The notes beneath the pieces are model-generated. The model saw nothing but the letters and a program-made list of their open reading frames with translations. It was not told the DNA's origin and did no database searches. From Pelodera strongyloides (lineage: Eukaryota > Nematoda > Chromadorea > Rhabditida > Rhabditidae), in the NCBI GenBank assembly GCA_036852015.1, contig JAANDG010000553.1, positions 1 through 64,000 of the forward strand: a stretch of DNA of 64,000 nt. Direction: 5' to 3'. Of the stretch, positions 47,706 to 60,470 are shown piece by piece. The translations under genes and the position numbers were made by a program. Numbering within the stretch: the stretch's first letter is position 1; each line of letters opens with the position of its first letter.

Positions 47706-47819
47706 CTGGTCAGAGAAAGGTGCCAGAATGGTTTCATATGATAGAACTAATAGTGTACACAAGACCCCCACTAGAAGAGCTACAGTAGTCCAAGTAATTT
47801 TTGCTCCCAAAATGGGCAT
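47706..47819 (-). CDS. Possible signal-anchor first exon of the preceding gene
   Basis: 38 codons from ATG at 47819 (MPILGAKITWTTVALLVGVL...) with a clear hydrophobic segment and a donor after FSDQ. It would make a good N-terminal signal anchor for the glycoprotein-like gene. However, it ends in phase 0, while the productive frame of the next exon needs phase 2. A missing small exon or a different start must therefore be involved. Confidence 0.4.
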
Positions 47820-49107
47820 TCGTTGGGAGAAGGATTTGCAATGAGAATGTTATTGTATGATCGTTCGGAAACAACATTGGATTTCCAATTATGCAAAACT
47901 CAAAAAGCGTATGAATTTTGTGCCGTATGGTTATGGTGTATTCTTAGTTCAGTCCGCGAAACGTGGAAACAGTTACTTTTGTGGTAAACCAGAATTACAT
48001 GTTAAAAAATCGAGGTGAAAATTTCGAGAAAAAAAAAACAGTCCACCCACTGCGCTCTTGTGAGTTCTTCAGCAATGAATGCTCCAGGCAGAAATCGTAT
48101 ATATCTGTGTAGGGTGTTTTTGTCGTTTCCGTCTGCCACCGACTGGTCGAATAGTATTAGCTGAATCACGAAAATTATTATTTTTCAATATTTCCCGCCC
48201 TCAATAAAAAATTGACAAGATCTCAAGCCATGGACATGATCCACAATGTTGTCACCACATAAAACAAATCACATCCACGGATTCGACAAAGTTAGCCTCC
48301 GCAAAGACTTACCGATAAACATAGTGTTATGAAGAGAAATGACTTCATAGCTAAAAAAAAAGTCCAAAGGTTGTGTTGCAATATGAACACAATGCTGAAA
48401 GACTGAACGCTATAAAATAATTTGAATAGTCAACATGTATCCAAAAATACCTTATATGTTTCAGCACCTAAACAAACGTATTTATTTTTTCTTTATTCTG
48501 AAAATGTTCTTCTGACGATTTATTTATCAAAAAAGCATGAACTCAGTTTCATATAAACAGCTGCTGCAAAAATCACAGTATAGTTGTTTCTCCGAACAAA
48601 TGGGCGTGTTACCGTATACGAAGCTAGTGTTTATAGGGAGGGTTCGAAACGGGGCCCGCGGCCGAGCGGCCTGCGGCCTGCGGCCTGCGGCCTGCGGCCT
48701 GTGGCTCGTCGTGCACTGTAGCCGCCTTGCGGTCAGCAGTGGTTGACTGTCGTACTGTATTTGACGTCAAGTTAACTTGACACACGCAATCTTTTTTTAT
48801 TTGAAAACTAGTAAATGCTATACTTATTATATAAAATAGTAACTGTAGCGTAATTTGCATACCGATGTTCGTTACGGAAATGCAAATTTTCGAAAATTGT
48901 TCCTCGTTTTCGGGTATAAAAAGAATGTCGCAGCTCAATATCGAAGTATGCATATGTTGTTTCCTATGAGAATACCCAGTTTACCCAGTTTTACTGTACC
49001 CTCCCCTTAGGATCACAGTCACTACAATTTCGCATTTTTTATTCGCTTTTCATTAAATATACAAATATGTGAAGAAAACTATGATTCCAACACCAAAGTA
49101 CGGTAAA

Positions 49108-49338
49108 ACGAACTCAGGGAGAGAAATCCCTGTGTATGAGTTTTACTAGTATACCGTAGTTTATAATTGCCCGTATAGAGTTTCATAATAAATACCCTGC
49201 AGTGATAAACCACACGCCAGTTGTAACACTGCAGGCTGTTCACTCTCCAAGTACCCCTGGCAATTGCATATATGCTATATGCGCCGGCGACGGTCATTTA
49301 CCAAAACCCATTTTCATTGATTTCTCTCCCTGAGTTCG
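49108..49338. mobile_element. Foldback element inside the long-TIR transposon
   Basis: CGAACTCAGGGAGAGAAAT and its exact complement bound 231 bp. Superfamily unknown. Confidence 0.8.
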
Positions 49339-49399
49339 CCTTTATGTGGCTTTTTACTGGCTGCATATTGTTTTATAAATCTTCTCGCATCTAATAAAA

Positions 49400-50719
49400 A
49401 TCGAGTTTTTCTTTACCTATGGTATTGGTGTAGCGACGTTATTTTTTCCTTTCATCTGGCTGCCCTGGAATGAGGAATTTCGGTAGCCATGTTAATTGAA
49501 CATGACAGGAGTATTATTCTTCAGAATGGGGTAAAGTGTTAGGGTAGTAAGGTTAAGAATGTTACGATTACCCAATGATGGCGCATACGCGGCGAATAAT
49601 AGAGGGGGTGCGCGGTGACCACGTGGATCCTTTTGTGGTGCGCGGCAATGGCGTGAAGCTTCACGTTGCTAGGAATATTCGTTGAGAACCCTGAACCCTT
49701 GGTGTCTCTTCTCTTGGAGGAGACGGTCCTCAACATTTGTGGTTACCAAGGAAAAATGTAGGGGCAAACAAAGGACGTAACGTTAAAGTTTAAATTCAGG
49801 TTTGCAAAAAGTTTTATACGGCACAATTCTTTCGACTGTTAGTGTGCGCGGCACACAAAAGCGGCAAACGATTCGATGGGTGCGCACCACAAAACGGAGA
49901 AAAATAAGTCGTGCATTTGTGCATCATAAACTACGTTCTGTGGTGCGCAGCGCCAGCGCATCCAGTTAGGCTAATTGGCGTGCATTCGTAGCCTGCCGCG
50001 GGAGTTGGCACCCAGCAGCACTGTGTGTTGTCTGTGAGGATATGTAGCCGAGCCGGCTCTGGGTTCGTGTGCAGTCGGCCGCACCGCACAGCAACCGCGT
50101 GCCAATTGCAACACATTCCGCGAAAGAGGTTGGGTATGCGGTGTGCTGCGCGGTTGCGGAAAAGAGGAGAATGATGTTTTCCCGGTTTATGAAAACGGCG
50201 AACTCTCAAGACTATTCTGTGGTTTTGTTACATGAGGGAGAATGCAAATGTAGGGACATATTTGCAAAAAAACATCGTACGGTCGAGAACTAACTTTTCT
50301 CAGGCTCAGGGTTTCTTTAACGGTATGAGTAAGAGCGCAGGCGTAGCCGAAGGGATATTTTATTTTATTCAACCTTCCTGAACCCCATTTCCTGCAGATT
50401 TGAAGATTTATTACCCAAAGTCCCACACTGCATTAAAAACAAGAGATTATGTCAACTTTTTGTATGCATTGACTTCAATAGGCTGCGCGCAAGATTAAGC
50501 CTGACTTTTTTACATGGCCGAGAACAGCTGAACAGCTGAACAAAATAAAAGCAAACTTCACGCAAGTATTTTGCTCCACTTGATAGTTATCATACAGACC
50601 AAACACATCGAGCTGCATCCATTCACCAACCTTCAAAATTTCTCTCTTGTTTTTTAGTTATAAGCATGGACAATGTGCCTTGCGTTGGTAAAAATACCAG
50701 TGGAGCTTAGCTGCATTGA
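49400..50719. other. Interior of the long-TIR transposon, no gene supported
   Basis: GC-rich patches with GGTGCGCGG/GTGCGCACCAC motifs and several overlapping open frames under 95 codons. None carries a DDE/zinc-finger signature or splice-linked continuation. Confidence 0.5.
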
Positions 50720-51165
50720 TTAAAGGGGGAGGCACACGAGAAAAAAGATTTTCTTAATTTACTTGCACAGAATGTCCGGAATTTCAGAAATATTATTGTG
50801 AAAACCGTATTTCTTTGCAACTAGAACTCGCGGAGTGATTCCCCGGCAAACAGTTCGGCCAGGTACCGTACTCAGAAACGTTTTTACGGTTTATATTCAT
50901 CCATTAGCACTCTTTCTCTTCTTAATGGTTAAACGAATAAAATATTGCTACGATATAAAAAGGCGTTTCCAATACTTTAGTGCCCTAAAAGCGCAAAAAT
51001 TGATACTGACTACTGTAGACTGTAGCTGGCCGAACTGTTTCCGGGAATAACTCTGTGAGTTCTAGGTGCAAAGAAATGCGTTTTCACAGTAATATTTCTG
51101 AAATTCCGGACATTATGTGCAAGTAAATTGAGGAAAGCTTTTTTCTCGTGGGCCTCTCTGTTCTC
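50720..51165. mobile_element. TTAA MITE family E, copy 1
   Basis: Left end TTAAAGGGGGAGGCACACGAG. The arms include AATTTACTTGCACAGAATG and GTCCGGAATTTCAGAAATAT, inverted at 51075-51165. The right TTAA is lost. Same family as 62919-63358. Nested in the long-TIR element. Confidence 0.85.
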
Positions 51166-52171
51166 TTGGGCCGTTTTGTTCATTGTAGAGAGTAAGCTGG
51201 CCAAAACAAGACCTCACGACCTGTTCCCACATTCTCACATCCCACACAACCACAAAAACCCTAGCGTTGTAAAAAAAAGTGGAGGTTATATTGTCGCGCA
51301 AATCTTATTATATAGTGTATATGCATACTTCGATATTGAGCTGCGACACTCTTTTTATACCCGAACACGCGGAACAATTGTCGAAAATTTGCATTTCCGT
51401 AACGAACATCGGTATGCAAATTACGCTACAGTTACTCTTTTATATAATAAGTATAGCATTTACTAGTTTTCAAATGAAAAAAGACGTCAAATACAGTACG
51501 ACAGTCAACCGATGCCGATATGCTGACCGCGAGGCTACAGTGCACGACGAGCCACAGGCCGCAGGCCGCAGGCCGCGGGCCGCAGGCCGCAGGCCGCTCG
51601 GCCGCGGGCCACGTTTCGAACCCTCCCGTGTTTATAGAGACAGAGTTTACGAGACAGGCAGAGTATATTTTTCAAAAAAAAAAGTTTTTTTTTTTTTTAA
51701 AGTTTTGAATTTTTTTCTTCTTATTATTATTTTTGTATTTCATTGTTCAATTATTATTCAAGAGTAGGCAGTACATGTAGAGCGAGCCTTGAACTTCAGC
51801 TATGAAGCTCCGTTTTGTGAATACCACCATTTACGCGCTTAGATTATGGACAACTTTTAGCATACAGGCGAATCTGCTGATCCTGTGTGTCGTTCCCGTG
51901 TAGCGTTGATTCAGAATTGAATGGTTGAAAACTGAACTCATTAAATGTGTTTATCCGTTCATCCCATGAAGTCCACCCTCCATGTCCATGTATCCGTTCG
52001 TCCCATATCCATGCCCGTGTATTCTTCTTCTTATCGAAGTGAAATATTAATATTTTAAATATTTATTGACACACTAAAATGTGTGCATCAATATGATGAA
52101 AGATATTCAGCGACAATTGAATTGTGAATTGTGAATACCAATTTTTTTGTATTTACAGTGTCTCGTTGGAA

Positions 52172-55100
52172 ATGCAGCGCTTTCTGCCCCGCGGCGGCGC
52201 CGCTCTTTCGCGTATCAGTGGTACTGGTTCACATGGGATACGTATGAAATCCACATGTACGGTAAGCAGAGCTGCAACAACAATATTTAGATTCCCTTGC
52301 TTAGTGTTTCATACCGCTATCCAGGAAACAATTGGAAAATGTATGGCTGAAACTGAAAAAACATCACGCTTAATAGTTTATTTCATCATATGTCGTCATT
52401 GGAAATGCAGCGCTTTCTGCCACAGCGGAAAATCTATGGCTGAAAGCGCTGCATTTCCCGTGGTGTCACAGTTTCTAGTACTGAATACAAGACAGTTTTG
52501 TAGTAGTTCACCCTTTCAGTACGATCGAACATCGCTTCGTGACCCACTTCAAGGCTTCGAACAGACCGCATCAAATGAATCCAGAAAAGGTTTGCAACTC
52601 TTCGACACCAAAATGAGCAAACTGGAAAACGGGATTCGAGTTGCATCGGAGGAACATTTTGGAGAATTTTGCACTATAGGAGGTAACTTCCTTTTCCACT
52701 TATTTTAACGATGGAATTATCTTCTTTTTCTAAATTTTTATGTCTAAATAATTTCCACTCATTTTGGACGGCTTATTCTTATTTTATTGTAAACGGAAAC
52801 TTCTGAGGCCGTTCTAACACACAGGGAGCCATCCCTAGGCTCTGAATCTCTTTTGCTTTCGCACTCTTTAGCTCCCTGGGGAGACCAGGAAGGGCTCCCT
52901 GTGTGTTGGTGAATACGGCCTCTGATGTTGATGTGTAATTGGAGGTTGTATTGTATGGAGAAGGAAGAATGCTTTTCCAAGCTGTTGACTCCCATGTCTT
53001 CGTATTATTCTTACAAATTTTGTTATTTAATAGTCAATCTGTTTCCAGTTGCCATTGAAAGCGGTGCTCGATATGAAGCGTCGTACACCAAAGGAACCTC
53101 TCATTTCTTGGAGAAACTCGCCTTTTCATCGTCACTCAAACATCAGTCCAGGTTATTTACTTTTTCGATTTACGGTCTTTGACCAGTCTCGCTTTCTATA
53201 TTCCCGGCTATCTTTCAAATTATGGGTTTGTCTAAATGTTTTAAGTGCACCGCTGAGGGTAGTTCTCATGAAAGTATTGTAACTCTAACTTATCAAAGCG
53301 CTACATTGGCTATGTACGTGTGCGCATTTGCTTAGGTTCTTATTATTATCTGGTTCATCCTTATAGCCCTAGTTATTCTAATTTCAGGGAGGATATTTAT
53401 GGGGTTTTGGAAAAGAGCAGTGCTCTAGTGGACTGTCAGTCAACAAAGGACACATTCATTTATGCGGCTTCTTGTCACCGTGATGGACTCGATTCGGTGA
53501 TGGAAATCATTTCAAATTCCGTCTGGAGACCTCTACTTTCTGATGAAGAAGTGAGTGTTTTTCTGTTTATTACTTTTTTAGGCGCGCACATGTCATGCCC
53601 GCGTATTGTTTGTTTACCCAATACTTAGTGAATAGTTTATTGATACATACATCAAAACATTTGCAATCAAAAGGGTACATATATTCAATCAAAAGGGTGC
53701 TTTATTATCCCAGAGAACAAAAACAACCAAAAAAATACGTACAAAAGTAAATCAAAATAAACAAAAAGAAATTCGCTTAGATACGTAGGTATGATAAATG
53801 TCTGCACGTGGGGGTATGTAAGATTGACTGTTGGTTGAGCCGAACCTTATTATTATTTAGGCACTATGTGTCTTAAAACTTCATTGTTGTGATGTGCTCT
53901 TTAAATAGGTTTCACGCAACAAAACCACTGTTTTGCGTTCTAGTATACCAACAAGAAGAAACATTGCGCATTTGCGCAGGCTTTTGACGGCGTTGAGCTT
54001 TTGTTTCCTACGCTCATTACGCATAGGTTTTTCACTGAATATTCGTATCCTAACCTTATTTCACTTGCGTAATATTTTTGTCCTATCCAAATTATTATTG
54101 ATTTTCAGATGGAAGAGGCCCGCTTGGTTTTGCAATTCGAAAATATGGACATGAGGAAGAAAATTGAATGCGAACCACTGTTGACCGATTGGTTGCATAC
54201 TGTAAGTTCAACTTATATATTAGGGCGCGTTTAAGATCGGCGAAAGAAAGAAAAAAATAGGTTTTCGGCCGTTCAGGTTGGCCGAAAAGAAAACTTTTGA
54301 AAGATAATGCAAAAACAAGAGACGCAGACAAACCCCGAAAAAAATTACTGTATTTTTTCATTTTCCCTTAGTATTAAAAGTTTTCTTTTCGGCCAACCTG
54401 AACGGCCGAAAACACATTTTTTTTCTTTCTTTCGGCCATCTTAAACGCGCCCTTAGGGTTTATTCGTAAAAAGTATAGGATATATGTTACACTCAGAGAA
54501 ACTGTCTTTATGAATATGCCTGGAAAGCTTCAACGTAGGCGATTTCGAGTTGGAGTTGTCATTGTCATGTCAAGTATTATTATGTGCTGAAAAGCACCCA
54601 GTCACGAATTTGCTTCATGAATAATGTGCCCTTCCGCTTTAAAATGATTATTCTATCTAGGCTGCTTTCCGCGGCAACACTGTCGGTTTCTCAAAGTTTG
54701 TGCCCGACGAGAATGTAATGAAGGTAACGAAGGAAGAAGTCTTTTCCTATATGAGTCAATACCATGCACCACAGAGGATTGTGATTGCTGGTTAGTTTTT
54801 GTTTGCTATGCGATAAAGAAAAAACTATATATATTTCATATGTTTTGTCTTCGTGTTGTTAGTTATGTGAATTCACATTATGTTGGATATGAGGATTCAC
54901 ATTTGAATATTTAGTTAGTTTGTTTTGTTAATTTTCTGTGTAAGCTGGTCAATATTGAGATTGTTTTGGTATTGTTGTCTTGGTCTTCATATATGATTTT
55001 GCCAATCGAAGCCTAAGCGTTGCGTAAATCAAGAACGAATCACCTCCGAAGGCCTTTACATAAATGTCGCCTCTTTCAGTGAAATGCTGTCGTCTTTATG

Positions 55101-58063
55101 CGTTTGCTAATAGTTTATTGTAGGTGTTGGCGTGCCCCACGATGAACTTTTGTCTGTGTCTCGAAAATATTTCGATGAGCGAACTTCGACGTGGGCTCTG
55201 AAACCCGACGTTTTGCCCTCAAAGTTCCCGGAAGTGGATAAGTCGACCGCCCAGTACACGGGAGGAGAGCATCGTGTAAGTTCTAAGTTGCTAATATTGG
55301 TTTCTTGGTTGTGGTACCTTTATTAATTCTAGGATTATGGTAGTTATGTTATTACGGGACTTAATAAATGCTTATTGGATCAATAGTTGTAGAAACAAAG
55401 AAGAAAGTCGTTGCTGTCAGCTCGTAACCAGCTTTTTCTAAGGGAATTTTCCTTACTAGTTGAAAACGACTTTTTAAATGTAATAAGGCCATTGAAAACC
55501 AGATCACTATGTGATGGTCAAATTGGCGAACAAATTTTATGTATATTTATGTATTTTTACGATATTTGACGTGTTTCATTTTTATGGAAATTTGGAAAGT
55601 TGCTTTAGGTTCACTGCGATTTAAAGGACCTGGCACTGGGTACTCCCTACCCGCATTTGGCACATTTGGCCCTCGGATTTGAGGCCGTTGGATATAGGTT
55701 GGGACTTTTTTTATTTATCTTTACCTTGAAAAGCAATGTTTCCGTTTGTATGTTCGTTTTTAACTTTCATCCTCGGATGCACACCTTTTGGTGTATTTAA
55801 TAAATTAATAAATAATAAAAATGTTAGGTTACTCCGTTACTCTTTTGTTATAATGTTTTATAAAATGTTTTAAAATTGAAGCTCTTTGCACTGGGTTTTG
55901 AATACGGTAACTCATGGTTAGACATAGACTATTTTTCTGAGGCGCGATTTGTATGTTCCAAGTTCCCATGCGTAATTTCTTTTTTTTATCCGTCCTATGT
56001 TTTACTTTACTTTTAAATTTAATATATTGTAGTATTGATCTGACTTTGACATATTTCCAGGGATGACGATTTCGTCGCAGTATGTGTGCTGCAATCGCTT
56101 TTGGGAGGTGGGGGCTCTTTCTCGGCCGGAGGACCAGGCAAGGGAATGTTCACCCGATTGTACACGGATGTTTTGAATAGGTTGGCATCTTTTGTGATAT
56201 TTAAAGTTTGGCGTTTTCCCTTCTTTTGTTACTCTTTTTTTTTGAGTTGGGGATACTGTCATTCGCATGATCGGTATGTCTGGTTTGCCAGATCTGCTCG
56301 TAAGTCGTAGACTATGACCTCTGAGTAACTAAATCAAGTTGTACTTTATAATCGTGCATGTTGTACTCAGCGGATTCCACCATTTTGTAGAATGTGTATC
56401 TTACATTAGGAACACGGTCCTGAAACGTCATATCGTAGCTAAAGTTGCGTGGTTGGCAACCCGGTGCCCATTTAGATAATTTATTTATAGTTTCTTTTCC
56501 ATTAATGTTTTTCAGGCACCATTGGATGTACAGTGCAACAGCGTTCAATCATTCATATGTTGACACGGGTCTGTTCTGTATCCAAGCAAGTTGTGCTCCT
56601 GAACATGTACGTCTTTTTTTATTATACATTATTTAAGGGATTGGTTCACATGAAATAGTGTCTTTTTTATGTTTCTTTATTTTCTATAGGGATAGGGGAT
56701 AATAAAAATTTGGAGTGTAAAAAGTAGTGTTCAATTTCAATACTCTAAACATAAAAAACAGACACTATTTCAAATTTCAGGTGAACCGATCCCTTTAATG
56801 AATGTTACTAAGAATGCTGCAATATCAATTGTTAAGGATAATCTTTTAATATCTTTATTAAATCTAATAAACTCTTTAATTTTGGTCATTTCGGCCTTTT
56901 TTAGTGGAAATATAATGTGTGTATTTTCTTTAGATCGTTGAAATGCTGGTGGTGTTAGCCGATCAGTTTGTACAATTGTTGGAGGCACCAGAAGAGCAGG
57001 AACTTGAAAGGTGGAAATTGGTCTTTTTGGAACTGTAATTCATAGTGAAGTGTATTACGAAAGTTTGGGTTTTGTTTGGTTTGTCCTGTCCTGTCCTTAC
57101 TTGGCATACTGTAATGGCTCATTTTTCCTGTGAATTGATATTTATCGGTGGTGTTTTCAGTTGTTTATATTTAAAATGTGCATTATTGCCATGTTGTACC
57201 ATTAGAATAAAAAATCAAGAACAAGAAACTTTAGGGCCAAGATCCAGCTGATGTCCCAATTGATGATGAACATGGAAATTCGACCGGTGATGTTCGAAGA
57301 TTTGGCTCGACAGGTCATCGGACACGGATATAGGAGGAAACCACAGGAGTACATGGAGAGAATCAGTTAGTCATATAATTTTTTTCCTAAAGTAATGCAC
57401 CACGGCGGAACGATTCAATTGCACACATTTTCAAGAAAAATTGCTCGTCGCGAGGTTGTCACGTTTCATTGTATATCATAGGAATAGGAAATGGTGACCC
57501 CATTTGGATACGGTTCACGGGTTTTTTCCTAGGCCTGCCCATCTGGTGACCAATTCATGACCAACTCGTGACCAAGTTTCATCGAAAGCCGTCATCAGTT
57601 GGTCACCAAATGGTCGTGAACTTTGCGGTTTCGGCAATTATTTCGTTTTCCTGTGATTTATGTTTCCAAATTTGTCGGACCACAGTGGGATCCTGGGATT
57701 TACCTTCCGGTAATTCCGGTTACCTTCCGGTTTTTGAAACGCATCGTGGACACCTGCATTCCGATGTCTTTATGCTAAGTGGGGTCGACTTTTTATGCTC
57801 ATTTGCGTATGCTGCATAAGAAAACATGTGCATTCGATGCGTTTCAAAGGCCTGCCGGTATATCGCTTTAACTGAACCGTTTAGGCAAGGTCACTAAGGA
57901 TGATATAGTCCGGGTCGGACAACGACTGCTCGCTTCAAGACCCTCACTAGTTGGATACGGTGTTGTGGACAAACTACAATCTTATGAGACACTGGATGAT
58001 GCGATTGCAAAGAGAGATGTTAGGTTATTGTTGCCCAAGAAGAAGACGTTTAGCTTTTCGTAA
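52172..58063 (+). CDS. PMPCA: Mitochondrial processing peptidase, alpha subunit
   Basis: Thirteen exons close in phase to 1581 nt, 526 aa: 52172-52261, 52520-52682, 53049-53151, 53388-53550, 54109-54201, 54661-54790, 55124-55275, 55609-55697, 56061-56180, 56516-56606, 56934-57010, 57235-57365, 57885-58063. MPP-alpha binds presequences of imported proteins in the matrix, while the beta partner cleaves. Order: Arg-rich N-terminus MQRFLPRGG, first M16 domain with [19 protein letters not shown] and [13 protein letters not shown] SHFLEKLAF (the zinc HxxEH is absent, as normal for alpha), then the glycine-rich loop [20 protein letters not shown], and the second M16 domain. A splice acceptor (TTTACAG) lies 13 nt before the ATG, suggesting trans-splicing or a 5'UTR intron. 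Confidence 0.97.
52393..52460. repeat. Intron-1 hairpin copying the start-codon region
   Basis: The 17-mer GGAAATGCAGCGCTTTC at 52401-52417 is inverted at 52442-52458. It is identical to 52168-52184, which contains the MPP-alpha ATG. A shorter neighbouring block (GGAAAATGTATGGCTGAAA) is also repeated at about 52335. Confidence 0.95.
52806..52921. mobile_element. CWG-target palindromic MITE, copy 3
   Basis: Same subfamily as 2215 and 2520, 116 bp, CTG on both sides, slightly shortened left end. MPP-alpha intron 2. Confidence 0.85.
54223..54452. mobile_element. TTA-target foldback MITE (PIF/Harbinger, Tourist-like)
   Basis: 230 bp, ends GGGCGCGTTTAAGATCGGC and GGCCATCTTAAACGCGCCC, with long arms (TTTTCGGCC, GTTCAGGTTGGCCGAAAAG). 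Flanked by TTA on both sides (54220-54222, 54453-54455). A GGG...GTTT end with a TTA duplication is typical of Tourist-type elements. MPP-alpha intron 5. Confidence 0.9.
56633..56798. mobile_element. TTAA MITE family D, copy 2 (internally deleted)
   Basis: TTAAGGGATTGGTTCAC to GTGAACCGATCCCTTTAA, sharing TTTATTTTCTATA and TAATAAAAATTTGGA with 44358-44719 but lacking the centre. MPP-alpha intron 10. Confidence 0.88.
57715..57871. mobile_element. TTAA MITE family A, diverged copy
   Basis: CTTCCGGTTTTTGAAACGCATCG to GATGCGTTTCAAAGGCCTGCC and CGCTTTAA. The left terminus is eroded. It ends 13 bp before the last MPP-alpha exon. Confidence 0.8.
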
Positions 58064-60470
58064 ATGAAGTGTTAGGAAGAAATATGTTCAAGATGTAATG
58101 AGTTGCTTGTGGACCTAGGTAACCTCGCAGCCTCGAGTTTACAACTCTGAACAGTGTACATAGAAATAGCATCTTACCGTAACTTGTAGGACGGAAACTC
58201 TGTGCCTTGTTTTGTTATCTCTCCGTTACTGTAGCATAGATGCTCTCTCTCTCTCTCTCTCGCTTTATTGTTCTTCCCGCCACATTGTAATTGAGGAATA
58301 AATGTAGGAGTAGGCTTTTCTATAATTTTATGTTATATTTCCGTCTAAGTCAATAACTCAATAGGAGGCTGGGCAAGTTGAGCCCGACGAACTTAGAACG
58401 GGTACTAATTTTGTTTGTTGTTTGTGACTTGTTTTCGTTGTTTTTATCAGGATGAGGCTATGGTTTGAATAAATAAATAATGTATTCAGAAATTTGTGTT
58501 TTAATTGGTATGTGTAAAACTTGGAAATAACACTTAGATGCAGTCTTGCTCTACCACAAAGCGCTAGCATATCAGTCTACAGTACTTGGAATTGGGACAA
58601 GAACTTGGAATATGGAATTTGTACTATTGTATGTATTATTATATTATATGATTGATTATAATGACAGCCTTTATAAATGCAAACTTTGTCCTTGACGTGT
58701 GCATATGTATAATACTGTGTGCGTGTGGCCATTTGTGCCCTTGGTCCCTTGGTATGTCTGCTAAACTATTTACATGCATCTTTTTTTGTAGAGATCATTT
58801 ATACACATGTCTTCATATTGGACCTTGGATACAGTATGATTGTATACACTACCACCAGATAATCTACACAAACTTGTTATCTTGGTATATCCGTTTCCAT
58901 AATGTACCTTTGACTAAACTATCTTCAGACTATCTAAATACTGCACATAACATGTCCAGTTTGTCACATTGAACTATGGTACACTGTCTGTCAACTATTT
59001 CTATCCATTTTTCTTGATGTATGCCATTACATATTTTGATATTGTAGCCTTGATTGGTTTGTAAGCTAGCTACATCTATTGTATGGGTTTGTTTCCTACA
59101 TTCCAAGTGACAACTATGAACTACCTCTCTCCATTCTGTCTCTTGATGTATACTATCTGTGTATCCATCATGTACCCCATCCCGAGTACTGTTTGTTTTC
59201 CCATGCGTTTAGAGCTGGGACAATCCCAAGCTTGTCACCCAGTGGGTAGTTCGTATGCAAATCCTTCGAGGGTCTTGGGAGACTAAAGGCCTATGCAAAT
59301 ACGCGTCGGGACTATGCCTGGTCATTGTGTATGTTTGACCGGATCTCCATGTATTATCTGCAATATCTGCGAGAGACAGTGCGAGACTGAGCATCTGAAC
59401 CTGCTTATTTAATGGATACACTTTATTTGGCTGTTGTACAGCTTTTGGTGTTTTTGCGAGGAGTTGAGAGGTAAGATTTTGTGATAACTTATGCATAATA
59501 GCGTGGTATGCTGCAAAAAAGGATTGTGTGTGAGTGTACGTCGGGTGTGGTTTTGCTACATATTTTGATATTGTAGCCTTGATTTGTAAGCTAGCTACAC
59601 ATCTATCTTATGGATTTGTTTCCTACATTACAGGTGGCTACTATCTTCAGGCCATTGCTTTGGTTAGATTACGGTGTATTGTGGATCTTGGTTTTTCTTG
59701 TTCACAATAATGTGGCGTTTGCTTGTTGAAAACAGTTTTCTCGCGATATACATAGGGTATCTGCGCTCGCTTCAGCTTTACTGCGATGAAATGAAATGAT
59801 TGATTACTGACAGACAAAAAGCAATCAGCGCTCGTACAACCAATAACATTGCAAACCAACAAATAAAGATACACGTAAATATGCAATATTTGTACGGTAA
59901 AGGTAAAAAAATAAACGAGTATCAACAAACCTGTGTCTAGTCAACAATAAAAAACAAGCTATTTACTAAGCTGACGATGATTCTCATGTTTTTAGTGCTG
60001 AAACCGATCAATCTTCTTCCTATCCTGTACAATTCTCGTTCGGTGCTGATTGTTCTTGTCCATTTGTTATAAAACCGGTGGGTGTCGTTTTTTATTTGTG
60101 AATAATTGATTATGTGCGCCACTCGGTCCACTTTATTGGTTGATCGTCCATCTGTTTTTGTTAGATGACCGATTAACTAATTCCAATATAACTACAAAGT
60201 TGGAGTGTAAGTGGCAACGTTACGGCGTGGAAACGTCTTGAAAAAGTGGCACGCCGTTGGGAACTGGCTGCGCGCCTAAACCGCGCCGCTTGTACGCCGA
60301 AACCATGCCGTTTCCATGCGCATGCGTCTTGCATGCCAAATTGTAAGGGTGCGAAAAAAATACTGAATACCAGGGGTTCGGAAGCAGAATCGAAACCGTG
60401 CCATTATATTACTGGACCATTGCGTTGGTAGCTATGTTTATATCTAAATAGTATACTTTCAATATTCTAG
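58064..60470. other. Intergenic, no gene supported
   Basis: A (CT)9 run is at about 58243 and ATAAATGT near 58300 may be the MPP-alpha poly(A) region. A 65-bp direct repeat (TTTTGATATTGTAGCCTTGA ... GTAAGCTAGCTAC) occurs at 59034 and 59564. At 60235-60310 a GC-rich stretch (GCGCCGCTTGTACGCCG) resembles 39190-39220. Upstream exons of the Kazal gene may lie here but I cannot see them. Confidence 0.5.

Larger units (their letters stand above)
48636..51627. mobile_element. MULE-like long-TIR transposon, non-autonomous
   Basis: 2992 bp bounded by about 320-bp terminal inverted repeats (48636-48955 and 51308-51627). The ends read GGGAGGGTTCGAAACG. Both sides are flanked by the 9-bp direct repeat GTGTTTATA (48627-48635 and 51628-51636). 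Long TIRs plus a 9-bp duplication are the hallmark of Mutator-like elements. Each TIR has a CCGCAGG tandem run just inside the end. The interior shows no convincing transposase frame, and contains a small foldback (49108-49338) and a TTAA MITE (50720-51165). Confidence 0.85.

Noticed and set aside
48040..48180. Extra minus-strand coding exon (frame with DQSVADGNDK)
   Set aside because: A plausible acceptor is present, but no donor fits the frame and no link to the downstream gene could be made.
53169..53380. Additional MPP-alpha exon between exons 3 and 4
   Set aside because: Exons 3 and 4 join in phase and the family alignment shows nothing missing there.
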